A DNA stretch of 64,000 nucleotides from JACMLD01 sp047602295 (GCA_047602295.1 JASGHP010000001.1:2728001-2792000); one strand, 5' to 3'. Counted from the stretch's first letter, positions 26,977-36,958 are shown. Numbers and translations are program-made. The notes: a model not told the origin generated them from the letters alone.

Positions 26977-27576
26977 CTAGGGCTCTTTTCTTATGGCGCT
27001 TAGAAACTCTGGCGTTACACCCAGGTAAGAGGCAATTTGTTTTTGTGTAACTACTTCGGCAATATGCGGGTATTTTTTCAGGAACTTATTATAGCGTTCT
27101 TTGGCTGTTAGCGATAGATTGTCAATTACCCTCAGTTGCTCCCTGGTATAAGCATTCTGCATCAGTATCCTGAAAAAGCGTTCAAACTTGGGGGTGTGAG
27201 CAAACAGCTTATCAAAATTGTCTTTACTAAGCTGGTAGATAATACTTTCTTTAATGGTTTCAATATACATTAAAGAAGGCTTGTTGTTTAAGAAGCAATA
27301 CATGTCTGTAATCCACCAGTCATCTACAGCAAACATGATAGTAGATTCTTTGCCATGTTTGTCTATATGATAGGCACGCAATGCTCCCTGCTGCACGTAG
27401 TATAAATATTTGCAGGGTTGTGCTTCGCGCAGCAAAACTGTTTTCCTGGAAACTCTTTTACATTTTAATAAAGAGAGAAAGTGACTGATTTCATCAACGT
27501 CCAGTGCAATATGCTTGGAAATATTTTTAAGTATTGGCTCAGAAACCATCGCTTGTTTTGGTGCAAAATAAGACAA
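26977..27576 (-). CDS. Crp/Fnr family transcriptional regulator
   Basis: 199 residues (a second Met at 27549 would give 190). Cyclic-nucleotide-binding-like beta barrel at residues about 30-130 (VLLREAQPCKYLYYVQQGALRAYHI), dimerisation helix, then a C-terminal winged helix (TQKQIASYLGVTPEFLSAIRK) that binds DNA. In this Bacteroidota subgroup the nucleotide-contact residues are generally not conserved, and the ligand is unknown. It stands alone, next to and on the same strand as the DUF4406 gene 75 bases downstream. Confidence 0.88.
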   Translation of the reverse strand: MSYFAPKQAMVSEPILKNISKHIALDVDEISHFLSLLKCKRVSRKTVLLREAQPCKYLYYVQQGALRAYHIDKHGKESTIMFAVDDWWITDMYCFLNNKPSLMYIETIKESIIYQLSKDNFDKLFAHTPKFERFFRILMQNAYTREQLRVIDNLSLTAKERYNKFLKKYPHIAEVVTQKQIASYLGVTPEFLSAIRKEP

Positions 27577-27702
27577 TGTTTTTTTACAGGAAGGTATTCA
27601 GCACAAATAAACGTATACAACCTGCTATTCACGCATCTATAGAACAACCCAATGCCCTGCACTTTTGTGTAGCACAGCACAAGCCCTTTTTCTGCTTACC
27701 TG

Positions 27703-28515
27703 TTATGGGTGCAGCCTTATGGTATCAGTAACTGTAGTTTGGCCCAAAATAACTGATGTGTTTATTTGCGCTGGCAGATAGGTAGCGTCGGCCGAAATAA
27801 ATGATAATTGATAATTGCCAGCAGGTATATCCCTGATAAAAAAGTTGCCTGAAGGAATACTGCTAAATGTTGCAGCAACAGTGTCCAGTCCCTGTATAGC
27901 ATATACGGCTGTAATAATATTTCCTGGCAGTACTACTCCTTTGATGTTACCGCCAGAAGGTTGAAATGATAGTATGCGCAATACCGGCTTAAGAATAATT
28001 TGTCCACTATTGCCTGCACCAACAATTGACCGTGCCGCATCAAAATCCAATACAAGCCGGTAAAGCATACCACCAGTAAGCGTTTCATGAACCTGTACTT
28101 TCAAACCCGATTGTTGGGCACTGGGTGTTTTTAGTGCAATTTTATCACCGGCGTTTGTTATGATATAATTGTTGTCGCCAAGTATCAATCGTATCTGGCT
28201 TAGCTTTCCTGCGGGGATAACTGCATCCGCCAACAAGGTGTCTTTGCCATTGGTTAACTCCATCAAATTATATACACCGGCATGTATGCCTGCCAGGGTA
28301 ACAGGGGCTGCATCGTTTGCGATAATTTCAACTTCTTTAATGTCTACATAAACTGCTTTCACATCTACCGAAGGATTGTCAATTAACCTGATTTGCAGTT
28401 GTGCATTTGAGTTATCATTCTTTTTGCAGGAGAATGCAAACAACATAATAGTGGCAGCTATAGGCCATACCAATGCATTAACAAGCAATGAGCTGCTTTG
28501 GGTAAATGTTTTCAT
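27703..28515 (-). CDS. DUF4382 domain lipoprotein
   Basis: 270 residues. Lipoprotein signal with Cys at residue 30 (MLFAFSCKKND), followed by the DUF4382 domain (LQIRLIDNPSVDVKAVYVDIKEVEI, then GVYNLMELTNGKDTLLADAVIPAGKLSQIRLIL) over about residues 38-175 and a beta-sandwich C-terminal part like a carboxypeptidase-regulatory domain (SGNFFIRDIPAGNYQLSF). Surface or periplasmic; function not known. Probably co-transcribed with nothing; the small gene upstream begins 75 bases away. Confidence 0.85.
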   Translation of the reverse strand: MKTFTQSSSLLVNALVWPIAATIMLFAFSCKKNDNSNAQLQIRLIDNPSVDVKAVYVDIKEVEIIANDAAPVTLAGIHAGVYNLMELTNGKDTLLADAVIPAGKLSQIRLILGDNNYIITNAGDKIALKTPSAQQSGLKVQVHETLTGGMLYRLVLDFDAARSIVGAGNSGQIILKPVLRILSFQPSGGNIKGVVLPGNIITAVYAIQGLDTVAATFSSIPSGNFFIRDIPAGNYQLSFISADATYLPAQINTSVILGQTTVTDTIRLHP

Positions 28516-28589
28516 TGTTGGTGGGTGTTTTTTTTAAAAGCCTTTAATGATAAGTGATCTGCCGGTTAGGATGAATACGGTATAATATT

Positions 28590-28763
28590 TTAATTGGCCA
28601 CAAAGTTTTTTTTGAAACCTCTTGTTATATGCACCTGGTGTTGAGGTTCTGTGGTATCAGAAGGCTTGCTTTTAATTTCGTAATATTTTATTTCTATGTT
28701 TGCTTGCTGGCGCAACAGGGCAGCTTTTTCCTTTTTGGTGGTAAAATATTTAAGCAGTTTCAT
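28590..28763 (-). CDS. Small hypothetical protein
   Basis: 57 residues from the ATG at 28763 (MKLLKYFTTKKEKAALLRQQ); an upstream ATG at 28793 gives 67. Lys/Glu-rich helix then a polar tail ending KKNFVAN. It lies between the DUF4382 gene and the YXWGXW gene on the same strand. No family recognised; whether it is translated is uncertain. Confidence 0.4.
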   Translation of the reverse strand: MKLLKYFTTKKEKAALLRQQANIEIKYYEIKSKPSDTTEPQHQVHITRGFKKNFVAN

Positions 28764-28902
28764 AATGTTGAATTGAGATATAGTCTGATTCATACTACGG
28801 ACTGTTATTGTAAACGGTTTGTTTATTTATTTTTTACTTCTCATTTTAATTACTTTTTAAACTGTCTGCACATTACTGATGGCACAGATGTTTAAACAAT
28901 AA

Positions 28903-30036
28903 CTAATGGTGACGACCGCCTCCTCCCTGTGGTCCATGTTCATTCTGCGGCGGATTATTCCTGGCAGGGTTGGGTTGCTGTTGTTGCGGTGGCCGCTGCG
29001 GACGGTTTTCAGGTGCTGGCATTTGCCGCTGTGGCCGGTTTTGTTGTTCCGGGAATTGTCTTTGCGGGCGGTTTTGCGGACGTGGTGCCTGTGACTGCTC
29101 CCTGGGAATTGGCGAAGTATTTTGTTGCGGGTTTGTTGCAGGACGCCTGTTGTCAAAACGGTTATCAGGCCGCCTGTTGGGAGTAGCAGGTGTTGGCCTT
29201 GTGGTATTGTTGTTATTAGGTGCTACAGGATTGTTATTGGGGCGAGGAGTATTATTGTGCCTGCCCGCATCATTATTTGGTCGTACCGGATTGTTGTTAT
29301 TAGGTCTTGCAGGATTGTTATTTGGTTGTGCAGGATTGTTATAGCGACCTCCTGGTCTGTCTATAGCAGTATTTTGTGGGCGACCTTTATTTACTTTAGC
29401 AAACTGTCCTCTGTCTCTTTCCGCACTTTGGTTATGTCTTGTCTGGTCTGCCGTTGGTCTTATATGATTGTTGTTGCGCATCACTTGTTCCTGGCGGGCA
29501 GTAGGCCTCACCCTTGTACCTCCGCCACCATTGTAGGCAACGCGATTATTGTTGTTAATAATCACCCGGCGATCTATGTATACGTTGCGCACCACCGTAC
29601 GGTTTACATGAACAATAGCTGTATTATACTGGAAGCGGCCTCCTTGCCATCTGCCACCGTAGAAGCCAGAGCCACTGTAACCATATCCATAATTAATGCC
29701 GCCATAAAATCCCACCTGTGTATCCCAATACCCATCATGCCATCCATAAAGACCATTGTCGTAACCCCAATAGCCAGGTGTCCACAGATAACCAGGCTGG
29801 GGCGGCATCACCCAAACGCCAGGCACCCAATAATAACCATCTACTTCATCCCAGGCCCAATAGCCTGGGCACCACATATAGCCATCTACCGGGCACTCAG
29901 GTTGTGTATAAACAGGAATGGGTGGTGGAGCTGTATTAATATGTATGCCAACGCTGATGCTGAACTGTGCATTAGCGGAAATAGAGAAGGAAAACAAGGT
30001 AATCGTTGCTGCAATAATACCAATGGATCTTTTCAT
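28903..30036 (-). CDS. Secreted YXWGXW-repeat protein with N/P/R-rich tail
   Basis: 377 residues. Signal peptide (MKRSIGIIAATITLFSFSISANAQ), then YXWGXW-type repeats at about residues 50-105 (WCPGYWAWDEVDGYYWVPG, LWTPGYWGYDN), a Gly/Tyr-rich stretch (GINYGYGYSGSGFYGG) and a long low-complexity tail of Asn, Pro, Arg and Gln (NNNPARPNNN type) ending GGGGRHH. Such proteins are exported and thought to be surface or periplasmic; no activity is known. The strong bias makes a spurious 339-codon open frame on the other strand. Confidence 0.8.
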   Translation of the reverse strand: MKRSIGIIAATITLFSFSISANAQFSISVGIHINTAPPPIPVYTQPECPVDGYMWCPGYWAWDEVDGYYWVPGVWVMPPQPGYLWTPGYWGYDNGLYGWHDGYWDTQVGFYGGINYGYGYSGSGFYGGRWQGGRFQYNTAIVHVNRTVVRNVYIDRRVIINNNNRVAYNGGGGTRVRPTARQEQVMRNNNHIRPTADQTRHNQSAERDRGQFAKVNKGRPQNTAIDRPGGRYNNPAQPNNNPARPNNNNPVRPNNDAGRHNNTPRPNNNPVAPNNNNTTRPTPATPNRRPDNRFDNRRPATNPQQNTSPIPREQSQAPRPQNRPQRQFPEQQNRPQRQMPAPENRPQRPPQQQQPNPARNNPPQNEHGPQGGGGRHH

Positions 30037-30119
30037 AGCATCTCAATTGAAATATCCATGCCAATCCATTTGTGGAAAATAAAGAACAGCCTTGCAAAAT
30101 TTATTAAGGAGTTTGTTTC

Positions 30120-33100
30120 TTATTGTTTTTCAACTTTATAAGTATAAGAGGCGTCGCCTGGTTGCTCACTGTTTATTGTTAAAAAATACAATCCTTTGCC
30201 CAGGCTATTAAGGCTGTTAAACAATACCTGGTTATTGCCAGATGTTAATTTTACCACCTTAGATTTGATCAATCTGCCATAAACATCCAGTAAGGAGAAT
30301 TTTGCCTGTTGGTTGTTTTGTACAGTATAGTTTATAACAAGCTGTGCATTGAAAGGATTGGGGCCAACCGTAATAGCCACAGAAGGTTTTGCAGGTTTCA
30401 AAAGAATCGTTTTGCTAAACTGCAGTTTGCCATCATTATCTACCATCTTTAATCTGTAATAGGTTGGTAACTGTAACTGTTTTGCTATTCCGTATGTATA
30501 ATAGTGTACTGCAGCAGCATTCGTTTGAGCAGCAATACTGGCAATTGAAGAAAAGTTGTTGCCATCACTGCTTTCTTCCAGTTCAAAATGCTGAAGATTT
30601 ATTTCCTGGCTGGTTGACCAGTTAAAAGAAAGCAGTCCATTTGCATAATTGCCATTAAAGTCCAGCAATTGTAAGGGCAGGGTTGAGCTTACTGTAACGA
30701 TAGCCGATGCAATGCTGGCAGGACACCCGCTTAGCGCATCTGCTGAAAGATTTAAGTTGTATGTACCGGCGCTGCTAAAAACGTTGGAAGTAAGCGTAAA
30801 ACTGCTTGTGCCGGTTCTGTAGCTTGAAGTAGCATAACTAATACCTGTGCTACTGCCCAGCAAGGCATACCATGTTCCTGCAGCTACATTATTAACTGTA
30901 TACGTAACTGTATTGCCAGTTGCAATAGTTGTTGAAGCAGGGCTGATGGCAGGAGTAGCGGGAGAAGTACAACCCACTATTACATTATTAGATCCTGTAC
31001 TTTCAGCACTGCCACTTGCTTGCGCAGTAGCTACTAATACACCGTTGTAATATAATGTGCCTGCTGCCGGTGAAATACTCCAGTTGGTGGTTGCTGAAAT
31101 AGCTTGCGAACCAATAAATGCACCATCCTGGTAAAGCCGTATAGTGCCGGTAAATGCTGAAGGCATGGTGCCATTTACCAATGTGCTTGCATCGGTATAG
31201 CTGCCTGTTATAGTGGGATTGGCTGTTGCTGTTAAGACACTGGCCGAAGCAGAAGCAGCACTGGCACAACCTGCAATGGTTTGTATGGCATAATAAGTTT
31301 CACCACTTATCAGTGATGCAGTTGTAACAGTCCAGGCTCCGCTGCTGTTTACTGTTGATGGAGATCCTGTACTTGTGCCGGATGGATACACACCCTTGTA
31401 TAATTGAACAGAAGCACCTGGGTATGCAGAATTGCCACTGATGCTGGTGGCACCGCTTAACAAATTACCTGTTGCATTGGTAGTAATTACCGGTGGTTGT
31501 GTAAAACAACTTACTGTAAACACAGATGATTGCGTCATGCAGGCACTACCGGTTTGAGAATAAATTTGTATCTGGTCACCACTGTTTAATGAAACTCCTG
31601 AGAAGCTAAAACTGGTTGCTGTTGCGGTAATGGTAGAAATGTATTGACCATTGATGAATAACCGAAGTATATCTCCGCTGGCAGATCCACTACCACTGAT
31701 GCTGGTAGCACTGGCATATAAAGGTTGGCTGATGGTGAGGCTATTAGTGCTTAAAGGCGGTGGCGTTCCACTGCTGCCGCTTGAAACACATACAAAACTT
31801 GCAGATGAATTGCACCCGCTGTTTTGTGTTACAATCATATACACACCTGTTGTTACGTTGTTTGAACCACCAGAGCAACCATTGGTATAATATGCAAAAC
31901 TTGTAGTAGTTGGATAGGTAAGATTACCCCCGGTGCTAACCAGGTTAGAAGCAGGCGATGCAGCACTGGCAGGAACGAGGTATACTGAAACAGTATTGCC
32001 CGAAGCTGTAGAGGGCATGGTGCCTGAAATACCCTTTAGCGATGCGCAGGTTAAAACAGGCGCTGCCGGTGGACTGGTACATGCGGAAGCAGTTACGCTG
32101 TTCGACTGCAGGCATTGCGACTCGCCGGATGCCTGGGCCTTTGCGTAAAAAACATCGCCATTGCTTACTGTGGGTACTACAATTGTCCAGGTGCCGCCAC
32201 TGGCAACAGATGTGCTGCCTGCAGAAACCCCATTCTTATATAAAGTAATAGTAGCTGGTGAAGGAGTAGAAGCATCCAGCCTTGTCCAGGTGCCGGTAAC
32301 AGAAACAGAAGCTCCGGGCACTATAGGGCTGTTAAGTGCAGGTGCCGCAGTACAGGTTGCACTTACACCGGTAAATGAACTCAGGTTAATGGAAGGCTGT
32401 GCATTTACTACTGTTTGCCATGCACCGGAAGTATTGGCAAAAGAACCATCAGGTATACCATAAATATCTGAACGCGTACCCTGCAAGGATGAGTTAGGTG
32501 ATGTTACAGTAGTAACTGCAGTTTTGATAGCGGCAGGGCTTCCAATAGCAGTTAACGGAACATACCAATCGTAAAAGTAATCAGGGTTATTGCCGTCGGT
32601 AGAAAGCGCTACTGATATCTGGGAGTTGGTAGCTAATGAATAGGTTACTGGTGTTCCCGGAGAAGCGCTGCCGTCTATGCTGTATACTGCTACCTGGAAA
32701 TTGGTTTGCAGCACCACTTCATATTCAAAGCCGGGATTGCCAGGGCTGTTACCAGAAGGCGCAACATAGTTTGGATTTGCATAAGGACCACTGCCACCCA
32801 TTTTGTTGTCTGTATCAATCAATACACTGTATCCTTTTGAACCACTAATAATACCGCCTATCCTTAAACGAAAATAAATATTGCTGGCATCCTTATACAG
32901 GTAAAAACCACTTCCATCCACCCGCTTAACTATATCTGTAAAACCGCCGGATGGTCCTGTTAGCAAATCACCGGTGGGTTCGGTAATAGCAGCAGGCACT
33001 ACTTTAAATGCAATTTCACTTTGTGCAATATCATCAGTTGTAAACCCTCCTGTTGTTGCAGAAGTATATCCATCCCCATTAGGGTTTAAAGCCGTAACAC

Positions 33101-33209
33101 CATTGCCACCCGCAGGGCGAACAATTAACCCGGGCGATTGCGCAAATAAAACAATATGAAATAAACTAAAACAAATGCATGCAAGCAGGTATTTTGGCAG
33201 GTTTCTCAT
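30120..33209 (-). CDS. Large secreted protein with T9SS type A sorting domain
   Basis: 1029 residues. Signal peptide (LLACICFSLFHIVLFAQ), an N-terminal region (IVRPAGGNGVTALNPNGDGYTS) followed by Ig-like/bacterial adhesin-type repeats rich in Ser, Thr, Gly and Val, then LQLLDFNGNYANGLLSFNWSTSQEINLQHFELEESSDG and the type A sorting domain (VGPNPFNAQLVINYTVQN ... GLYFLTI). Exported by the type IX system, attached to or released from the cell surface. Probably an adhesin or a structural exoprotein. The next gene upstream, at 33338, has the same domain type. Confidence 0.85.
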   Translation of the reverse strand: MRNLPKYLLACICFSLFHIVLFAQSPGLIVRPAGGNGVTALNPNGDGYTSATTGGFTTDDIAQSEIAFKVVPAAITEPTGDLLTGPSGGFTDIVKRVDGSGFYLYKDASNIYFRLRIGGIISGSKGYSVLIDTDNKMGGSGPYANPNYVAPSGNSPGNPGFEYEVVLQTNFQVAVYSIDGSASPGTPVTYSLATNSQISVALSTDGNNPDYFYDWYVPLTAIGSPAAIKTAVTTVTSPNSSLQGTRSDIYGIPDGSFANTSGAWQTVVNAQPSINLSSFTGVSATCTAAPALNSPIVPGASVSVTGTWTRLDASTPSPATITLYKNGVSAGSTSVASGGTWTIVVPTVSNGDVFYAKAQASGESQCLQSNSVTASACTSPPAAPVLTCASLKGISGTMPSTASGNTVSVYLVPASAASPASNLVSTGGNLTYPTTTSFAYYTNGCSGGSNNVTTGVYMIVTQNSGCNSSASFVCVSSGSSGTPPPLSTNSLTISQPLYASATSISGSGSASGDILRLFINGQYISTITATATSFSFSGVSLNSGDQIQIYSQTGSACMTQSSVFTVSCFTQPPVITTNATGNLLSGATSISGNSAYPGASVQLYKGVYPSGTSTGSPSTVNSSGAWTVTTASLISGETYYAIQTIAGCASAASASASVLTATANPTITGSYTDASTLVNGTMPSAFTGTIRLYQDGAFIGSQAISATTNWSISPAAGTLYYNGVLVATAQASGSAESTGSNNVIVGCTSPATPAISPASTTIATGNTVTYTVNNVAAGTWYALLGSSTGISYATSSYRTGTSSFTLTSNVFSSAGTYNLNLSADALSGCPASIASAIVTVSSTLPLQLLDFNGNYANGLLSFNWSTSQEINLQHFELEESSDGNNFSSIASIAAQTNAAAVHYYTYGIAKQLQLPTYYRLKMVDNDGKLQFSKTILLKPAKPSVAITVGPNPFNAQLVINYTVQNNQQAKFSLLDVYGRLIKSKVVKLTSGNNQVLFNSLNSLGKGLYFLTINSEQPGDASYTYKVEKQ

Positions 33210-33337
33210 AAACCAATAATAACCCTTGGCATTTGTATTTATTGTTGTTTAACCAGTATTAATTCGTATAAATTTATACATGTAAATGACTGGCATTATT
33301 ATAATTAAGGGTAAACGATTAGGTAATGGCATACCGT

Positions 33338-34396
33338 CTACCTGGCAACATAAAATTTTTGAACAGTCCCGGTTTGATCCCATTGCGCCAGGTATATGCC
33401 GGTTTTCATTCCCTTTAAAAGGGTGGTGCTGGTTCCGGCGGCTATAGGCCATTTGCGCAGTAATTGTCCGGCGCTGCTATAGATGTATATTGTGCCTGGT
33501 TTATCTACCATTACCTGCAAAGTATTGCCATCGCTTAGTAAACGGTATTGACGGGTATATGAAACCATTGCTGATAACAAAGAAGAGAAAGCGCTATGTT
33601 CATCTTTGTAAGTATATTTTATACGGTAGTAATTAACAGGCGCTGTAGGATTGTTATCGGTATAATGATAAGCAGTTGATAATTCATTTTCTCCTGGTTC
33701 AACAACGCCTATTGTTGAAAAGCTATTACCATTGGCACTTCTTTGTATTTCAAAACTTTTTATGGCATTGCTATTGGTAACAGACCAGTCGATACCAACT
33801 GTATTATTTGCAACCTGTGCACTCAACTGGTTAAAAATAACAGGAAGAATTATAAAATTATTGAGGCCAGTGCTGCCACAAAAACAATACAAGCCCGTGC
33901 GTTGAGATACCGGCGTGGCAGAACCAAACACACGGAAATAATACAATGTTCCTATATGCAGGTTGGAAAGGCTTAGTTGTACACCGCTGCTGGGGCCGGA
34001 AGATAATGCGCAACCGAGCTCTGTAAGTGAGCCACATAAAGGTCCGCCTGAAAAAGCCTGTACACCCAATACAAGAGAGGTGTTTTGAAAACAGGATATA
34101 ACAGCATTGGTACTGCTGGCAAAAAATTTATACCACACATTGGAAGCAGTGCGGGCAGGCATAGTGCAGGAAGGAGCAGGAGCGCATGCATCTAGGCTGG
34201 TAATAGGAAGGCAGGCCACCCTGTTGTCAAAAGCAACTCCGCCATTGCAGGAAGTACCGGTATTGCATCCGTAGATCCAACCCGGATCAAACATGGCTGC
34301 AGTGCTGAAATCAATACCACCGCCGGGACAAAGCTGTCCGTACAGCGAACGCACACAAGTCATCAGCACCAGTAAAAGGAACAGCAGCTTTCTCAT
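33338..34396 (-). CDS. Secreted protein with T9SS type A-like sorting domain
   Basis: 352 residues. Signal peptide (MRKLLFLLLVLMTCVRSLYG), an N-terminal Cys-rich domain of about 170 residues (CPGGGIDFSTAAMFDPGWIYGC, with about ten Cys, likely disulfide bonded), then the linker-type domain VGIDWSVTNSNAIKSFEIQRSANG and a terminal segment PGTIYIYSSAGQLLRKW that is the type A sorting fold. Expected at the cell surface. About 130 bases separate it from the large T9SS protein gene downstream. Confidence 0.82.
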   Translation of the reverse strand: MRKLLFLLLVLMTCVRSLYGQLCPGGGIDFSTAAMFDPGWIYGCNTGTSCNGGVAFDNRVACLPITSLDACAPAPSCTMPARTASNVWYKFFASSTNAVISCFQNTSLVLGVQAFSGGPLCGSLTELGCALSSGPSSGVQLSLSNLHIGTLYYFRVFGSATPVSQRTGLYCFCGSTGLNNFIILPVIFNQLSAQVANNTVGIDWSVTNSNAIKSFEIQRSANGNSFSTIGVVEPGENELSTAYHYTDNNPTAPVNYYRIKYTYKDEHSAFSSLLSAMVSYTRQYRLLSDGNTLQVMVDKPGTIYIYSSAGQLLRKWPIAAGTSTTLLKGMKTGIYLAQWDQTGTVQKFYVAR

Positions 34397-34550
34397 CAGG
34401 TACGGGTTGTTCTATATAATAACGCTAATTGTACCTGGTAATTTTTAAACAGGGCTGTACTACAGGATATATGTTATACTGGTAGGCGTAAAACCTTATG
34501 AGGGGTTGGGAAATGCAGTTCAAGGGGATGTTCAAATAGCGATGATCAAT

Positions 34551-34994
34551 CTATGTCTTCAGGATTTGCCGAATGTACTCTGTCCATTCCTGGTTGTTAG
34601 CTGCAACAAGTATTGTTTTGAAATTATACCTGGAGCCTTCAATTTCCACGCCTTCTGAGTCGTCTACATGAATATCAATGCTAAAAGCTGGTGGAAATTT
34701 CGAATAATTTTTAGCTTTTTCTTTTAAAGTATTATTGTGTGTTTCTTGATTGATTATTTTATCTGGCGCAATGCCGTAAGTAAAGAATGTCCACCAAATG
34801 CTGTTTTTTGATCGATACGAAGTCGTGTAAATAAAAACCTTGTGCCCCTGTTGTTGTAAAGCTTTAATAAGCTTTATTGAGCCAAGCCGTATTTTTTCAA
34901 TACCAAAAACCCTTTGCAAAAGGTTTTGTTGCTCAGTATCGAAATGTTTTGTACTTGGGATTAAAGTATCATCAAGGTCAAATGATATTATCAT
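34551..34994 (-). CDS. HAD-like hydrolase
   Basis: 147 residues. HAD motif I at the very start (FDLDDTLIP, nucleophile Asp6 and Asp8), motif II Thr in FIYTTSYR and the motif IV acidic pair in DIHVDDSEGVEIEG. The cap insert is tiny, so the substrate is probably large or a protein. Function unknown. It heads no operon; upstream genes are unknowns on the same strand. Confidence 0.75.
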   Translation of the reverse strand: MIISFDLDDTLIPSTKHFDTEQQNLLQRVFGIEKIRLGSIKLIKALQQQGHKVFIYTTSYRSKNSIWWTFFTYGIAPDKIINQETHNNTLKEKAKNYSKFPPAFSIDIHVDDSEGVEIEGSRYNFKTILVAANNQEWTEYIRQILKT

Positions 34995-35057
34995 GGTTTT
35001 CTAAATGTAGCAAAGAAACAGTGTGGATATCAAAAATAGATAGCTATAAATTAAAAA

Positions 35058-35651
35058 TTATGAAGGTAGCCAATCAAAGATGCGTGTGACATATTTATCA
35101 TTAACAATTACCCAGGTTACTTCGTATTTATTGGTGCTTGTTTCACCAAGCATATAAATGTACAAGCGCTTTTTATCTGCAGAATAAAATGCTTTATAAT
35201 TAGGAGAATGAAATTCATCATTTTTACCGCTTCTTTTAAAATTGCAGGTGCCTGTTTGTAAAAGCCCTTTGTATGCGCTATCCGGTATTCTAACCCAAAA
35301 ATGAGAATGCGTTACCAGGAAAATTGAGTCCAGCGATTTGGCAGCGGCTCCTGTTTTAAAATACAAATGAATAAACGTACTCACCGAACTTGTAAATGTG
35401 CTTAAGGACAAGTGAACTTCATTGTCTGAGCAATTGCGAAGCGGTATTTCGTGCAAATTAGGTTTGATTGAATTATTCTCTTGCGCAAGTGTCTTGCCTT
35501 TGATAGCAAAACCGGCAATTTCTTTTTTTATTAAGCTGTTAGAAAGATTGACCAGGCTTTCTGAAGAACTAATGCCTTCTTGCCCGCAAGCTATTATTGA
35601 TGCAAAGCAAAAGGTAGTTAATAAAAAAATATACCTGGGATGTATTGTCAT
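35058..35651 (-). CDS. Hypothetical lipoprotein
   Basis: 197 residues with a lipoprotein-type signal (FASIIAC, Cys at residue 22). The mature domain is beta-rich (NEVHLSLSTFTSSVSTFIHLYF, KRLYIYMLGETSTNKYEVTWVIV). No recognised family. Lies within the cluster of unknown minus-strand genes between 34551 and 39340. Confidence 0.55.
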   Translation of the reverse strand: MTIHPRYIFLLTTFCFASIIACGQEGISSSESLVNLSNSLIKKEIAGFAIKGKTLAQENNSIKPNLHEIPLRNCSDNEVHLSLSTFTSSVSTFIHLYFKTGAAAKSLDSIFLVTHSHFWVRIPDSAYKGLLQTGTCNFKRSGKNDEFHSPNYKAFYSADKKRLYIYMLGETSTNKYEVTWVIVNDKYVTRIFDWLPS

Positions 35652-35731
35652 ATGGTTGCGGTTGGGCTTTATATTTTGTCTGCTTATAGAAGATCTATTG
35701 TTGAAGTTATTTACAAGAGTGCACAGGTGGT

Positions 35732-36457
35732 TTAGTCGTAATACTGATATTCAAGTTTAATTAAATTGCTGGAGTTGTCAGTTTGTTTTGTAATTAACAT
35801 TTCAGTTGGATTACCTCTTTTGTCTTTACTCAGGTACTGGTATGTCTTTTTTTCTATTTTGTTTTCTAAAATGTTAGTGGTAGTAAGCGTATTAAGATTG
35901 CCGGAATCTGTAAAACTAAATTCCTGGGTTGAGTTTTGCGTTAATTTGCCAGATTCATCAAATCCTTTGATGTGAATATAAAATATCCGGTAGCTGTCAT
36001 TTAAAGAAGTTATAAGGTTGAATTTAAGTTTGCCGGTTTGGTAGAATACTTTTTCATCAAATTCCTTATCAGTTGACCAATCTATTTTTCCAGACAATAA
36101 TTTTTCATTGTCCATACTATAAGCTTCCCAACTCTTTCTTTTTAATTCTTCAAAGTGAAACTTTCTTAAGTAAGAAAATGTATCTCCTGTTGGCAGAAGT
36201 CTCTGCGTAAGGAAAGAATCAATGTTCTGGTGCGAGTTTATAAAAAAGGTTTCTATCACATCTGCTTTGTTTCCTTTCGGTATTTGGATGGAGTCAGTTT
36301 TCAGTATGTCGTTATACGTCGTCTTTATTATTTTCTTTACATTTCCAGCATAACCATATTCCATGCAATCTGAATGGGTGGGCTGCGATTTGCAAGAAGT
36401 TAAAAAAATATTACATGAAAACAACAGGATGGATAAAACTATGATGAGTAGTCGCAT
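35732..36457 (-). CDS. Hypothetical lipoprotein
   Basis: 241 residues. Signal with lipobox-like FLTSC (Cys at residue 22; a second Cys at 15). The rest resembles YD/RHS-like short-strand repeats (FDESGKLTQNSTQEFSFTDSG, KRGNPTEMLI), as in the common Bacteroidota family of antitoxin-component-YwqK-like repeat proteins, but the match is weak. Function unknown. Confidence 0.5.
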   Translation of the reverse strand: MRLLIIVLSILLFSCNIFLTSCKSQPTHSDCMEYGYAGNVKKIIKTTYNDILKTDSIQIPKGNKADVIETFFINSHQNIDSFLTQRLLPTGDTFSYLRKFHFEELKRKSWEAYSMDNEKLLSGKIDWSTDKEFDEKVFYQTGKLKFNLITSLNDSYRIFYIHIKGFDESGKLTQNSTQEFSFTDSGNLNTLTTTNILENKIEKKTYQYLSKDKRGNPTEMLITKQTDNSSNLIKLEYQYYD

Positions 36458-36546
36458 AGATGAGTCGCTAAGAGGTTTAAGGTTTGTTGAGGGTTTGAGT
36501 ATTCATTTAATACTGATGCTAAAATAAGATAAGAAAACCGGAATTT

Positions 36547-36585
36547 TCGACGAAATCCTTTAATCCCTCAATCCTGGTTCAGACC
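36547..36585 (-). repeat. Dispersed CATGATT/AGGATT element, copy inside a gene end
   Basis: On the minus strand GGTCTGAACCAGGATTGAGG continues GATTAAAGGATTTCGTCGAAA. The same order TCTGAACCA, AGGATT units and TTCG occurs at the other copies. Here TCT GAA CCA GGA TTG AGG GAT TAA are codons and the stop of the DUF4345 gene. Confidence 0.75.
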
Positions 36586-36958
36586 TATATATTCTTAAAT
36601 TAATCATTCCCCAAGCCGCCAAGAAAATTTCTCCGCCAAGCCCTATTGTTATAGGGTAGGAGGGAATGCCATCTGCAACAAGACTTATTATTCTGCCAAC
36701 AGCAAGCCCCGCCATAAACAGGATGTTTACTAATGTAGCCATAACCCATAATGACGGCTTGAAAACTGCAACCAACCAAAACAACGCTACTGAAAGATAT
36801 AAACCCATTACTGCTTTCAGAATGTTGGCTAAGTTAACATTGTCAATTTTTAAATAGAACATAGTGGCAAGCATTCCACCGGGGTTAAACCCATAAACAA
36901 GTGCAATTGGAATGATTACAAGGATGGAAACGATGAGATGAAGGTTTTTTATTTTCAA
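36560..36958 (-). CDS. DUF4345 family membrane protein
   Basis: 132 residues, four transmembrane helices. The segment NPGGMLATMFYLKIDNVNLANILKAVMGLYL is diagnostic of the DUF4345 family in Bacteroidota; the last helix holds IGLGGEIFLAAWGMINL. Function unknown. The last seven residues (SEPGLRD) and the stop are encoded by a copy of the dispersed repeat at 36547-36585, so the natural C-terminus has probably been replaced or extended. Confidence 0.8.
   Translation of the reverse strand: MKIKNLHLIVSILVIIPIALVYGFNPGGMLATMFYLKIDNVNLANILKAVMGLYLSVALFWLVAVFKPSLWVMATLVNILFMAGLAVGRIISLVADGIPSYPITIGLGGEIFLAAWGMINLRIYRSEPGLRD

Noticed and set aside
29122..30141. Plus-strand 339-codon ORF opposite the YXWGXW gene
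   Set aside because: Shadow of a highly biased coding sequence; the minus frame has a signal peptide and known motifs.
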